Below, in pieces: positions 1 through 7,769 of a DNA stretch of 64,000 nt. Made by a program: the position numbers and the translations under genes. The stretch spans positions 2,756,879 through 2,820,878 of the forward strand of contig NC_067206.1 in the NCBI RefSeq assembly GCF_026262505.1, written 5' to 3'. Positions within the stretch are counted from its first letter, which is position 1; each line of letters starts with the position of its first letter. The stretch is from Trichomonas vaginalis G3 (lineage: Eukaryota; Parabasalia; Trichomonadida; Trichomonadidae). A model generated the notes under the pieces. That model was given only the letters and a program-made list of their open reading frames with translations. It was not told where the DNA came from and made no database searches.

Positions 1-496
1 ACACTTCTCCATGGCAAAGATGAGACAAGTTTTAAATATTTACAATAACCGTAAACAAAAAGGTTTGGGAAACCACTCCCCCGAAGAAATGAAAAACAAC
101 CCCGGCTTAGAGAAAGACTATATATTTAATAATTTAGTCAAAAGAGACAAACAAGAAAGAATGCCGGGCTTCAAACTTCAGAAAGGTGACAAAGTAAAAA
201 TAGAAATATCTAAACGCGACCCATATGAAAATACTATTGACTATGACAACAATGGGAACCCGACAGGTACTCACATTCGTGTTCGTAAAAATAGAAGAAA
301 GTATACAAGAGAATATTATGAAGTTTTAGGCAAACATGGCAAAATGTACACACTGCAAGCAGAAGATAAAACTACTATTGTCAGACCTCGTTTCAAACTT
401 GTCAAAGTTCAAGGTGGTATACTTTCAAAGACAGTTCCTAACAAATATAAGACAACTCCTGACGAATATGCTAAAGAAGTTGAAAATGACGACTAA
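1..496 (+). CDS. Maverick integrase, C-terminal part (cut by window edge)
   Basis: The reading frame is open from the first bases of the window and ends at 496. The protein is very basic and matches the C-terminal half of the integrase at 53601-54558, including the NIYNNRKQKG and GILSKTVPNKYKTTPDE segments. This part follows the catalytic core of the retrovirus-like (DDE) Maverick integrase and probably includes a small beta-barrel DNA- or chromatin-binding domain. Its 3' end abuts the end of the convergent fibre gene, as in copy C. Confidence 0.75.
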   Translation, partial: HFSMAKMRQVLNIYNNRKQKGLGNHSPEEMKNNPGLEKDYIFNNLVKRDKQERMPGFKLQKGDKVKIEISKRDPYENTIDYDNNGNPTGTHIRVRKNRRKYTREYYEVLGKHGKMYTLQAEDKTTIVRPRFKLVKVQGGILSKTVPNKYKTTPDEYAKEVENDD

Positions 497-521
497 GCAT
501 TTCTATACCATGCGTAAACTG

Positions 522-1899
522 TCATGTAAGGTGGCATGTAGTCTTTACTTTGTCCCGTTGTTTGCGTATATCCTGAAACGCGATGTGTATGGTTTCTCCT
601 CCCTCAGTGTTACTCCAGTAACAATTTATAGCAAACTTAACGTTGTCTTTAACATCATATCCTTTACCTTTTGTCATTGCTGACCAATCCCAATATCTAT
701 GCTTATGCCAACCTGCTTGAGATGTACTTAAATCTATGTAGTGACTATGTGCAGGTAAATTTTCACCTGAAATCGTTTTACTTCCACCTGTTTCCTTTGA
801 AGAGTTTGCACAATACAAAAACCTGTCGACTATTTGAGTCCAAGTTCCAAAACCCAGAACTGTTGCTGGATTTGTTGAATTCATTGACGTATAAATAGAG
901 CCTATAGGATATAAGTTTGAAGTATTTCTGTCTTTAATGTTTGAAGCTCTGTTTTGTCTGCTTTCTTGTCATATAAATCTTGAGCAGTGAATTTAATATT
1001 ATGTTCATCCTTCATGACATAAACATCTTTACATCTAATGTTTCTCATCGTCGTTATGTCGTCATCCGATGTTAAACCTTGTGGAAAGTTAGGAGGTTTA
1101 CAATATAATACATCCCCATCAGTTTCTTCAACCGTTCCTTCAATACTTTCTATAGCAACAGTTGTAAAACTTGTATGTGTATGAGTCTTATTTGCTTTCT
1201 TCTCTAACTCATCGTTAACATAAGTTTTATCTGCTTTAAGGTCTAAACATCCTGAAACCCATCCTGTATCGGCTTTAACTTTAAAAGTCTTCGATGTCCA
1301 TTCATGGTACCAGTCAACCCTTTCTATAATTTCTTTATCTTTTTCATCCACATATTCCTTATCCGCCTTCTTCACTAACACACTAGCCATAAGTCCCTTA
1401 TCTACCTTATTTTCAAGGCTAACGTTTAAGTCTGTTATTTCAGATATAGAATGTGTATGAGTCTTTTTAGAATATTCGTTTTCAGCTCTTGTCACTTCAC
1501 TTGACATTTTATTGTCAACATAGTTTTGTCTGCTAGTTCAGGATGAGTATGTTCTTTTGTTGCATAAGCATTGTTAGCTCTTTCTTCTTCTTTTGCTATT
1601 GCATCGTCTACATATTCTTTGTCAGCTTTGTTGTCAACATCTGCTTTCAAAAGAAGTTCATTTATAGGTTTCTCGTTTAAAGTTCCTTTTGTTGGATTTA
1701 TACAGACAGTATGGTTCTTCTTGTCTTGAAACAGAAACTCATCTGTCATTGGGTTTAATGTCAGTTTTAAGTTTCCTTCTTTCAATGACTCAGATATCTT
1801 AGAGTAGTTTGAAAAGTTTGTTGTGTTCTTATTTAGAGCTTGCATAATGAGTTGTCGGTTGTGTTGTATTTCTCTCATGGAAGCAATATCTTTCGACAT
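522..1899 (-). pseudogene. Tail-fibre-like receptor-binding protein, copy A (broken)
   Basis: A long gene of repeated short segments (KADKEYVDE, KTHTH, LEKKADK types) that suggest a trimeric fibre shaft. It ends in a domain with STNPATVLGFGTWTQIVDRF, GGSKTI and H-x-H motifs, the signature of phage tail-fibre tips of the T4 gp12/collar kind. By analogy it would be the attachment spike of the particle. The upstream minus strand has TTTTATCTAGAATAAAAATG, fitting the Maverick promoter pattern. Broken, about two or three breaks; the counterpart in copy C is also broken. Confidence 0.7.
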
Positions 1900-1917
1900 T
1901 TTTATTCTAGATAAAAT

Positions 1918-2765
1918 ATGCTTTCAATAGAAAAAGAAAATTCAAGAGTTGCTACAACTAAACCATTAGATGAACTTTTTACTAATGTCGGTCAAAAGTT
2001 TGAGACAGAGACCGTAAAGCATGAAGGCTATCGTTTTGACTACCCATTAAGATGGCTAAGAGACCCATCTGTCACAAAAGCTATTGGCTTTCGTAGAATG
2101 AAGTTCATTTCAGAAGCCATACATGGTTTCCCATTTACGGTCGGTTTTGAAGTTCGATACTATAACAAAGAAAAACGTATGTATGAGAAATTTGAACAGG
2201 GAAAACTTTTACAAGTTAGTTTGCTTGTAAACTTAGAAACAACTCTTCAAGCTTTTCAAGAAAAAATAAACGATATCTATCTCGAATATGCAAACCAGTA
2301 TACATTGACGAGGGAGAGTACCATCTCGATATTATTTATGACAGGAAAAATGCAACTGTTAAAATCAATAGAATAGAAGACCTTGGAGAAAACGTTTATA
2401 TTTCTACAAAATATAACAACTTGGCATGGTATAGATTTATGAGGATGTTAAATCAGCCTGCAGCATATCCAGTACACCCAGACTTTTATGAAGTCGAAAA
2501 CCCTAATGGAACATATGAAAATATTTTCGACCCAGATGCTATTATTGTTCATGCTTCATTTTCTGGCGCCCAGAACTCTTTCTTATGCTTGGCAAATGAC
2601 TTTTACGAAAAACCTACAAAGTTATACGAACCACCAAGTGGAAGTATTTCAGACTTTCAAGTATGGTTTACTACAGATGGAAGAAAAAGAATAATTCCAT
2701 TATACCATGCGTTTTACTTAGAACTTAGTTTCATATACAACTACTATCGAACGGTAAAAATATAA
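1918..2765 (+). pseudogene. Minor capsid (penton-like) protein, copy A (broken)
   Basis: Divergent from the fibre gene, only about 18 bases away. The N-terminal part has YPLRWLRDPSVTKAIGFRRM, a pattern also seen as FPTDWIVNINEEKYIGITSM (10134) and YPRHWVEYVGGEKAIEIRQV (25917). The C-terminal part ends in a hydrophobic strand (HAFYLELSFIYNYY). Small single-jelly-roll penton proteins are expected in Mavericks and this family is the best candidate by size and number, but that is inference. About one break; the copy C counterpart at 51001-51857 is broken too. Confidence 0.5.
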
Positions 2766-2769
2766 TTTT

Positions 2770-3012
2770 TTAATACGGTTGAGGTGTTGGATTTGGTTGC
2801 CAACTAGACTGTGGTGCAGGTTCAGGCTGTTGTATAACAGGAGCTTGCTCTTCTGGTTCAGGGTCTTTAGGTATAATACCAACGAACTGACCTACTCTTT
2901 TACCAATATTTTTGACTCCGTTCCAAATTCCTTTTCCTACGGTTTTGACGCCATTCCATATACCTCTTCCAACATTTCGAAAGAAGTTTCCAATACTACT
3001 GAAGAAACCCAT
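2770..3012 (-). CDS. Small amphipathic structural protein (pVI-like?)
   Basis: An 80-residue protein that looks whole. Residues 1-45 have glycine, aromatic and basic residues at regular spacing (NVGRGIWNGVKTVGKGIWNG, an 11-residue repeat), predicting an amphipathic helix; the rest is proline- and glutamine-rich. This resembles the membrane-active minor capsid proteins of adenovirus-like particles (pVI type), but only in general character. It is convergent with the minor capsid-like gene, with four bases between. A broken relative is at 50754-50996; functional analogues may be at 27020 and 54576. Confidence 0.55.
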   Translation of the reverse strand: MGFFSSIGNFFRNVGRGIWNGVKTVGKGIWNGVKNIGKRVGQFVGIIPKDPEPEEQAPVIQQPEPAPQSSWQPNPTPQPY

Positions 3013-3030
3013 TTTACTATATGTAAAAAT

Positions 3031-3393
3031 CTAATGTCCACCTAGTCTCTTACGTTTCCTTCTGAGTTCCATAGCATTCTTTAACTGGAGCTCATACATT
3101 CTATTTCTCCTCTGGTAGAAAAATACTCTGGGTCAACTCCTGTGTTCGCGTCATCTGCATAGAGTTGTTTATATCCCACTTCGGGGTTTGTATAAAAACT
3201 CTTTCCATCTCATATTTGCATACCATGGTGGCAAACCTAACGCAGCGTCATTTGACATGGCAGTTTGCATTTGTACATCTGTTGGCACTTGACCATAGTT
3301 TGCCATTGCAGTTTGTATTCTAACTTCATTTGGAATATTCTCTGGGTTTGGTTGTCCAGGTTGCTGTGCATTCGCTAAGTTCTGTGCGTCCAT
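3031..3393 (-). pseudogene. Hypothetical small structural protein, copy A (broken)
   Basis: Counterpart of the whole 120-residue protein at 50373-50735. The N-terminal part is asparagine/glutamine/proline-rich with a repeated QTAM segment (VRIQTAMANYGQVP, VQMQTAMSN); the C-terminal part is basic. The ATG is preceded by GATATTTTTATCTAATATTAA, the Maverick promoter pattern. Function unknown; position among structural genes suggests a virion component. About one break. Confidence 0.55.
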
Positions 3394-3416
3394 TTAATAT
3401 TAGATAAAAATATCTC

Positions 3417-3548
3417 TTACGAGTACATATACTGAACATTTGCAGGCATTGGTTCATCTTCATATTCTCTATATCTTTCTGCCACGTCAAAGAAATAAAT
3501 GACACAATGGAAAAAACCTAAAACAAGTAGTCCTATTTCAAACCACAT
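3417..3548 (-). CDS. 43-residue single-pass membrane protein
   Basis: A very short reading frame overlapping the 3' end of the methyltransferase gene in another frame. It begins MWFEIGLLVLGFF; residues 3-22 form one hydrophobic segment, followed by a charged tail (VAEKYREYEDE). The same protein is present, also whole, at 50218-50349 in copy C with only conservative differences, although the genes around it are broken in one or both copies. That conservation supports it as a real gene. Function unknown. Confidence 0.6.
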   Translation of the reverse strand: MWFEIGLLVLGFFHCVIYFFDVAERYREYEDEPMPANVQYMYS

Positions 3549-4350
3549 TTACTTACTAATAAAATTTCTTTATTGTGACACTTTCTCCAGTTTATAGGAC
3601 CTCTCTCATATTCTATCTTGTCATATATAAACTCATAGTCATGTATGTCCTCTAACCATCTCATAACGGTTTCCAAACCACTTTTATCGGATGTAAAGTA
3701 AAAGCATGGACAGTTATGTATAACGTCTAAAGTTTCTAAAGAGTCTCTCAAAGTCCAGTCTACTTGGTATTGAAAATCCCATGTGTTATAGAACGGCGGG
3801 TCCACTATAAAGAAACATTTTCCTTGTCTTTATATTTTTCATACAACTCTGTCCAATGACATCTCACAAACTCTATACCCTCAATATATTTTTCTATGTC
3901 CTCTTTGAAAACATTTGTATAGTTAAGATATAAAACTTTTGACATAAGTGTTTCAATGTCATGAACTCTTATAGAACCACTATATAATAGTCTAGCAGAT
4001 ATACTATCCCAGTCTATATATTCTGCTTTTTTCAAAACCTCTCTCACAATATTTTTGTTATCTAATGGTATACGTTCCATCTTACCTATAGGTATCTTTT
4101 CTTTTAACTCTTTCAATATATTGTTTGTGTCTGGTATATGTTTGAGACGGTCCATATAGTTGTCGAAGTCATTGCATATAATCTTTGAGTCTGGGAATAT
4201 TGTATGACATAAATGGGATATATAGAAACTTCCACCGAACAAATCTACAAATGTTAGACCATTCGGTAGTTTCTTAAGTTCTCTCAATATAATATCTTTA
4301 CATTTACTCTTATTTCCAAAGAACGGTAACGGAGGTTTTGTAAAATTCAT
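3533..4350 (-). pseudogene. DNA N6-adenine methyltransferase, Dam/D12 class, copy A (broken)
   Basis: The N-terminal region has PPLPFFGNKSK (S-adenosylmethionine-binding F-x-G-x-K motif) followed by FVDLFGGSF and NDFDNY, the order of D12-class (Dam-like) adenine methyltransferases. A DPPFY catalytic motif lies downstream. The family methylates the N6 of adenine in double-stranded DNA. It is the gene nearest the element terminus, with TTTTATTATTATATATAAATG just upstream. A possible role is marking element DNA or altering host chromatin, since 6mA is the main DNA modification known in T. vaginalis. About one break. Confidence 0.75.
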
Positions 4351-4593
4351 TTATATATAATAATAAAAATGTTTTTTCCTGAAAAGTGACAGAAAAGTGA
4401 CAAAACATGAAAACATATATAATTTGTGAAAAGTGAAACATTATATAATGTTTTCGCCCCAGAAGCAATGGAGGAAGAAGAAGAGTCCTCTGAATTCACA
4501 CCAGAAGACTAACAATTTTCCGAATAAAAACTTCATTTATAATAATCATCTTCAGGGCTAGAAGGGGCGCAGCCCCTGGAAGCCCCATTACCT
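4351..4593. repeat. Terminal region of Maverick copy A
   Basis: Non-coding end of the element. It holds repeated GAAAAGTGACA units (4379-4405 region), the dyad-like GGGGCGCAGCCCC at 4564-4576 and a short acidic-coding remnant. The counterpart in copy C is 46805-47066, where the GC-rich segment GGCTTCCAGGCGCGTTGCGCC appears twice. No gene is seen here. Confidence 0.55.
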
Positions 4594-4663
4594 TTTTTTT
4601 TTTGAGTTAATAACGAATTCAAAATTTTCCCATTTTGAAAATTACAAAGATGGCCATGGGATT

Positions 4664-5611
4664 GTTGCATGCTAAGTTCGGTCAACGATAGAAATTGAGT
4701 GGAAATTAATCGTTGAGGAAGTACGATTATGTAAAGTAAAAAAATGTTGTGGGATTTTTAATATTATATATTATTTTATAATAAAATTTTTTGAGTCATT
4801 TTAAGAAGCACATATAATTTTTTGAATTTAAAAATTAAAGTAGTGTCAAACGAATTTATCACTTAATTTAATACTCAGATTTCTTAAAATTAATGAAAAA
4901 AAGGTTTTCTGAGAACTTTTGAGAATGGTTTTCAAATTCCATTATTGAAAATATATAGGTATTGTATGAAATTCAAACTCTATATTTATTAAAATTCTAA
5001 ATTTTTAATAAAATAACTTTTCAGAGGAATATGATTTTGAATGGTTGATTAATAAGTATAAAAATGTCTACGATTTTAAGGAGGGAATTGTTCCTTATGA
5101 GGTATACATCATAACTATATACATCATAAGGAACAATTCCCTCTTGATAGCTGGGAAACTTTCTCTGAATAACTTATCATTTGGAGAAAGTTTCCCAGCT
5201 ATCTATTAGAAACTAAAGTCTGTGAGGCACTAATATATAATCAGTGCCTCATAGCCTTTAGTTTCTTATTAAAAACGAGAAAACTTGTTCGAAATGATAA
5301 ACAATTTCGAACAAGTTTTCTCGTTTTAAGGAGGGAATTGTTCCTTATGAGGTATACATCATAACTATATACCTCATAAGGAACAATTCCCTCTTGATAT
5401 CCTGGATATTTTTGAATATATTTTTTTAATTAAAGTTCTCAAAAGTATTATCAAAAGTGATTTTTTAAAAAATATCTCCAATTAATTAACTAATTAAAAG
5501 TATTATATTTTTAAAATTAAATAGTTTTTCAATTTTTTTGAAGGAATTGAGATACTTCCCACGACAATAAAATTGAGAGGTTTACATTATGACTGATCTT
5601 AGCATGCAACA
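4664..5611. mobile_element. Small non-autonomous hairpin element I
   Basis: Ends are inverted repeats of about 22 bp: TGTTGCATGCTAAGTTCGGT at 4664 and its near complement at 5590-5611. It has no coding capacity. The AT-rich interior carries five consecutive near-perfect palindromes at 5080-5392. A clear target duplication was not found, so the exact ends are uncertain. It lies in AT-rich sequence between Maverick A and element H. Confidence 0.5.
5080..5392. repeat. Array of five hairpins in element I
   Basis: Five neighbouring palindromes, roughly 5080-5142, 5145-5212, 5208-5266, 5274-5326 and 5330-5392, each with arms of about 20-25 bp and a short loop. The first and fifth share almost the same sequence (GGGAATTGTTCCTTATGA arms). 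The second (GGGAAACTTTCTC arms) is related to a hairpin in the elements at 55149 and 57943 (GGGAAACTTTGTCTG), with matching changes in both arms. Confidence 0.85.
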
Positions 5612-5932
5612 GTATGAATGCTGTAGATCCAAGTTTATAATATTTATGACATCAATAGTAAATTCGTTTGGATTGAGTGATTTTAGGAAATTTCATAACC
5701 TCCTTCTTAATTTTTGAGTAGGGGTAATTTTAGCTAAAAGTGACACGCCCGTGAAGGGTGTGATTACCGATCGGTAATTTCGACAGTTTAGAATTTAAAA
5801 TTTTTTATGGAACTGTTGCGAGTTTCATAAAGAATTTAAGGAATATAAGCAAAGATTTGAATCAAAATCTTAGACCTAAGCCGCTCGATTCGCTCGCGGC
5901 TTCCGCGAATTACAGATCAGCAAAGATTTGAA

Positions 5933-5941
5933 TCAAAATCT
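5933..5941. repeat. Target-site duplication of element G, left copy
   Basis: TCAAAATCT directly before the G terminus; the identical 9-mer follows the other terminus at 43770-43778. The surrounding AGCAAAGATTTGAATCAAAATCT segment also occurs about 70 bp upstream as part of a local duplication, which slightly weakens the inference. Confidence 0.7.
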
Positions 5942-5993
5942 GGGAACAGGACAAATTTGCCACACGGCACTTTTTTAAAAAAATTTAATGGAG

Positions 5994-6135
5994 CGGAGCG
6001 ATACTCTGCTGCAGGAGCCCCAAGGCTCCCAATCATTACGAAAGGGAGCCTCAGGGCTCCTGAGAATCCATCAGCAGAGGCCTTTTCATTTGGCCTCTGC
6101 TGATCAAAGATTCGGCGAAGCCATTCTTCGTCTCA
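5994..6135. repeat. Hairpins of element G, left piece
   Basis: Two palindromes: GGAGCCCCAAGGCTCCC paired with GGGAGCCTCAGGGCTCC, and CAGCAGAGGCC paired with GGCCTCTGCTG. The same 140-bp segment is repeated at 43193-43330, on the far side of Maverick D, where the first hairpin then appears a second time. Confidence 0.8.
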
Positions 6136-6141
6136 GGAGCC
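6136..6141. repeat. Target-site duplication of Maverick D, left copy
   Basis: GGAGCC immediately before the D terminus AGTTAGTATACAAG; the same 6-mer follows the right terminus at 43193-43198. Six base pairs is the usual duplication for Mavericks. Confidence 0.8.
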
Positions 6142-6164
6142 AGTTAGTATACAAGTCTTGGGTA

Positions 6165-6169
6165 CTGTG
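6165..6169. repeat. Target-site duplication of Maverick B, left copy
   Basis: CTGTG before the B terminus at 6170 and again after its other terminus at 28529-28533. The uninterrupted site (TACTGTGGCACTG) can be read in the other terminal repeat of D near 43157-43170, which confirms B as the inserted piece. Confidence 0.8.
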
Positions 6170-6425
6170 AGTTAGTATCCCTAAGTCGTGTACTGTGGCA
6201 CTGCGCGCCTCCGTACACCACTTAGCGGTTTTGACACTTTACGAAACTGGTAACGTATATTTTACAACACAAACACAAACACCAACTTAACCTTAAATAT
6301 TTACAAAACTATCTGACACATAAACGACTTCACTAACGACTTCACTAACGAATTCACTACCGTCCTCACTAAATAAAAATAACCTTATTTTTATTTTTTT
6401 AAATTTTTTATTTCATTACAAAGAC

Positions 6426-6860
6426 ATGTCTGACTACATTTACTATGACTCTTTCCCAGAACGTTTCCGTGAACTATTCAAAACTCAAGTAAAACTGAGA
6501 AACATGCATTTTAACAAAGACAGACCCATTGATGATGAAAGAAACCCTGAATATATTACAATCCCTTATGACGCAAAGTTCATTGCATACATTCCTTATG
6601 GACGTAGAGGAACGAAAACTATTTCAACAAAGACGAAAAATTATTTCTGGAGCGATGAAGAAAATTGCCTTATCTACATAAATGCATACTTAAATAAAGC
6701 TACATATTGTACAAAAGAAGGTTGGACTGGATTTGAGCTCTACATATACGACGACGATGGAAACAGACGTTGTGTATACCCATACGATAATATGTACCAT
6801 TGTTTTCATCAAGCATTAAACGAATACATAGTCAGTAAGGGTCTCATTCCTGTTGAGTAG
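6426..6860 (+). CDS. Hypothetical protein encoded in the terminal repeat of B
   Basis: A 144-residue protein beginning MSDYIYYDSFPERFREL; it looks whole. It is acidic and rich in tyrosine (ELYIYDDDGNRRCVYPYDN), with no transmembrane segment and no family I recognise. It reads inward from the element end. A second copy lies in the right terminal repeat (27838-28272). Other Mavericks in the window carry different small genes in the same place (28742, 57441), so this is a variable cargo position. The upstream run CCTTATTTTTATTTTTTT fits the Maverick promoter pattern. Confidence 0.6.
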   Translation: MSDYIYYDSFPERFRELFKTQVKLRNMHFNKDRPIDDERNPEYITIPYDAKFIAYIPYGRRGTKTISTKTKNYFWSDEENCLIYINAYLNKATYCTKEGWTGFELYIYDDDGNRRCVYPYDNMYHCFHQALNEYIVSKGLIPVE

Positions 6861-6948
6861 ATATGCTTTATTTTTGTTCCCACATTTATTTAAAAATAAA
6901 TGATATCACCACCCTCACACGTATGAAAACATAGCGCAAAAATAAATT

Positions 6949-7005
6949 TAGGGTAGAAGGTTAGATCTAACCCGATTTCTAACCTCATTTCTAACCTTGT
7001 TGAAT
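6949..7005. repeat. Dyad-and-iteron segment, left end of B
   Basis: Contains the palindrome GGTTAGATCTAACC at 6959-6972, flanked by AAATTTAGGGTAGAA on one side and repeats of TTTCTAACCTC on the other. The same arrangement occurs at many gene 3' ends in B, and with GGTGAGATCTCACC in D and F. Confidence 0.75.
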
Positions 7006-7013
7006 TCATTGCT

Positions 7014-7250
7014 TTATAACTCTCTTCCTTTCTCCAACTCTTCTAACTTCTTCCTAAGTTCAGCAATGTTGTCCTCATGAAGTTTAATCTTCCTTAATAT
7101 ACCTTCTCTATCTAATGGTTGCTTTATCTTTCTAAACTGAACTCTACCATCCTTCATAGTATGAACGTAAAAACCTTCTGGAATAGTTCCTGATTTAATG
7201 TATTCTACCAAAAACTTTTGTTTCATTGCTTCAGTGACTTTATTTGTCAT
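7014..7250 (-). CDS. Small coiled-coil protein, 78 residues
   Basis: MTNKVTEAMKQKFLVEYIKSG..., looks whole. The first half is a compact region with an EGFYVHTMKDGRVQFRK strand pair; the second half (about residues 49-78) is a heptad-patterned charged helix. Close relatives are at 29192-29428 and 42269-42505, where the gene lies inside the terminal repeats of D. Function unknown. Its last codons overlap the inner edge of the terminal repeat of B. Confidence 0.65.
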   Translation of the reverse strand: MTNKVTEAMKQKFLVEYIKSGTIPEGFYVHTMKDGRVQFRKIKQPLDREGILRKIKLHEDNIAELRKKLEELEKGREL

Positions 7251-7298
7251 TTTAATTAAATAAAAATTTTAATATTAAATAAAAATAACGTTATTTTT

Positions 7299-7739
7299 TC
7301 AGTAAGGAAACGCAGGAGTTTTACGATTTATTTGAGGAGTAGGTTCTGGTTTAAATGTTGGAGTCGGTTTAGGAGTTGACTTTTGAACAGGAGTTTGTAC
7401 TTCCATAGGTTCAGGAGTCATTGAAGGTTTTGCTTGTGAAAGCGTTGGAGTTTGTTTAACTTCAGCTACTTCAGTATTATTTACAACATTTGCTTTATTT
7501 CTTTTCAACATCATAACTGCTCCTGCTGTAGCTAGCAAACCTAGTGGGAGACCATATCTTATATAAGGACTTGACCAAATGCTATTTTTGACAGGAGCTG
7601 GTGGAACACCTAACCTTGGTGAGACTGCTCTTTGCCATTGTGCAGCTCGTAAGAAATATTCAATAGGTGCTCCATAATCGTTTGGTAAAGTTTGTTTCAC
7701 AGATGGTGAAGGTTCACGAGAGCTTGATGAAGAACTCAT
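7299..7739 (-). CDS. Membrane-anchored proline/threonine-rich protein
   Basis: 146 residues, looks whole. A serine-rich N-terminus (MSSSSSSREPSPS) is followed by a basic region, one hydrophobic segment at about residues 62-79 (YGLPLGLLATAGAVMM), then a low-complexity tail of repeated PTP/KPEP units. Nearly identical to the protein at 29476-29916 in D. It lies directly downstream of the major capsid gene, so a virion membrane or minor structural role is possible but unproven. Confidence 0.65.
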   Translation of the reverse strand: MSSSSSSREPSPSVKQTLPNDYGAPIEYFLRAAQWQRAVSPRLGVPPAPVKNSIWSSPYIRYGLPLGLLATAGAVMMLKRNKANVVNNTEVAEVKQTPTLSQAKPSMTPEPMEVQTPVQKSTPKPTPTFKPEPTPQINRKTPAFPY

Positions 7740-7769
7740 TTACAAGCTTTAAAAATAAACGTTCATCCT

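Larger units (their letters stand above)
1..4593. mobile_element. Maverick/Polinton copy A (family X), partial
   Basis: One end of a Maverick that continues left of the window. In order it holds the end of an integrase gene, a fibre-like gene, a minor capsid-like gene, small structural genes and a DNA adenine methyltransferase. The right terminus is placed where the sequence reads AGGTAATGGGGCTTCC on the minus strand; the matching terminus of copy C begins at 46805. The same gene set lies in reverse order at 46805-55150. Several genes are broken (roughly five or six breaks), so it is a fossil, though close similarity to copy C suggests it is not very old. No target duplication can be judged because the other end is outside. 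Confidence 0.85.
6170..7030. repeat. Left terminal inverted repeat of Maverick B
   Basis: Matches the complement of 27528-28528. The right copy is longer because it has extra tandem units of the dyad-bearing segment. It contains a whole 144-residue gene, and its inner edge reaches into the 3' end of the next gene. Confidence 0.8.

Noticed and set aside
4594-4663. Common flanking sequence showing A and C as parts of one insertion
   Set aside because: Both flanks have a T run and GAATTCAAAA, but no further alignment is visible; they appear to be independent sites.
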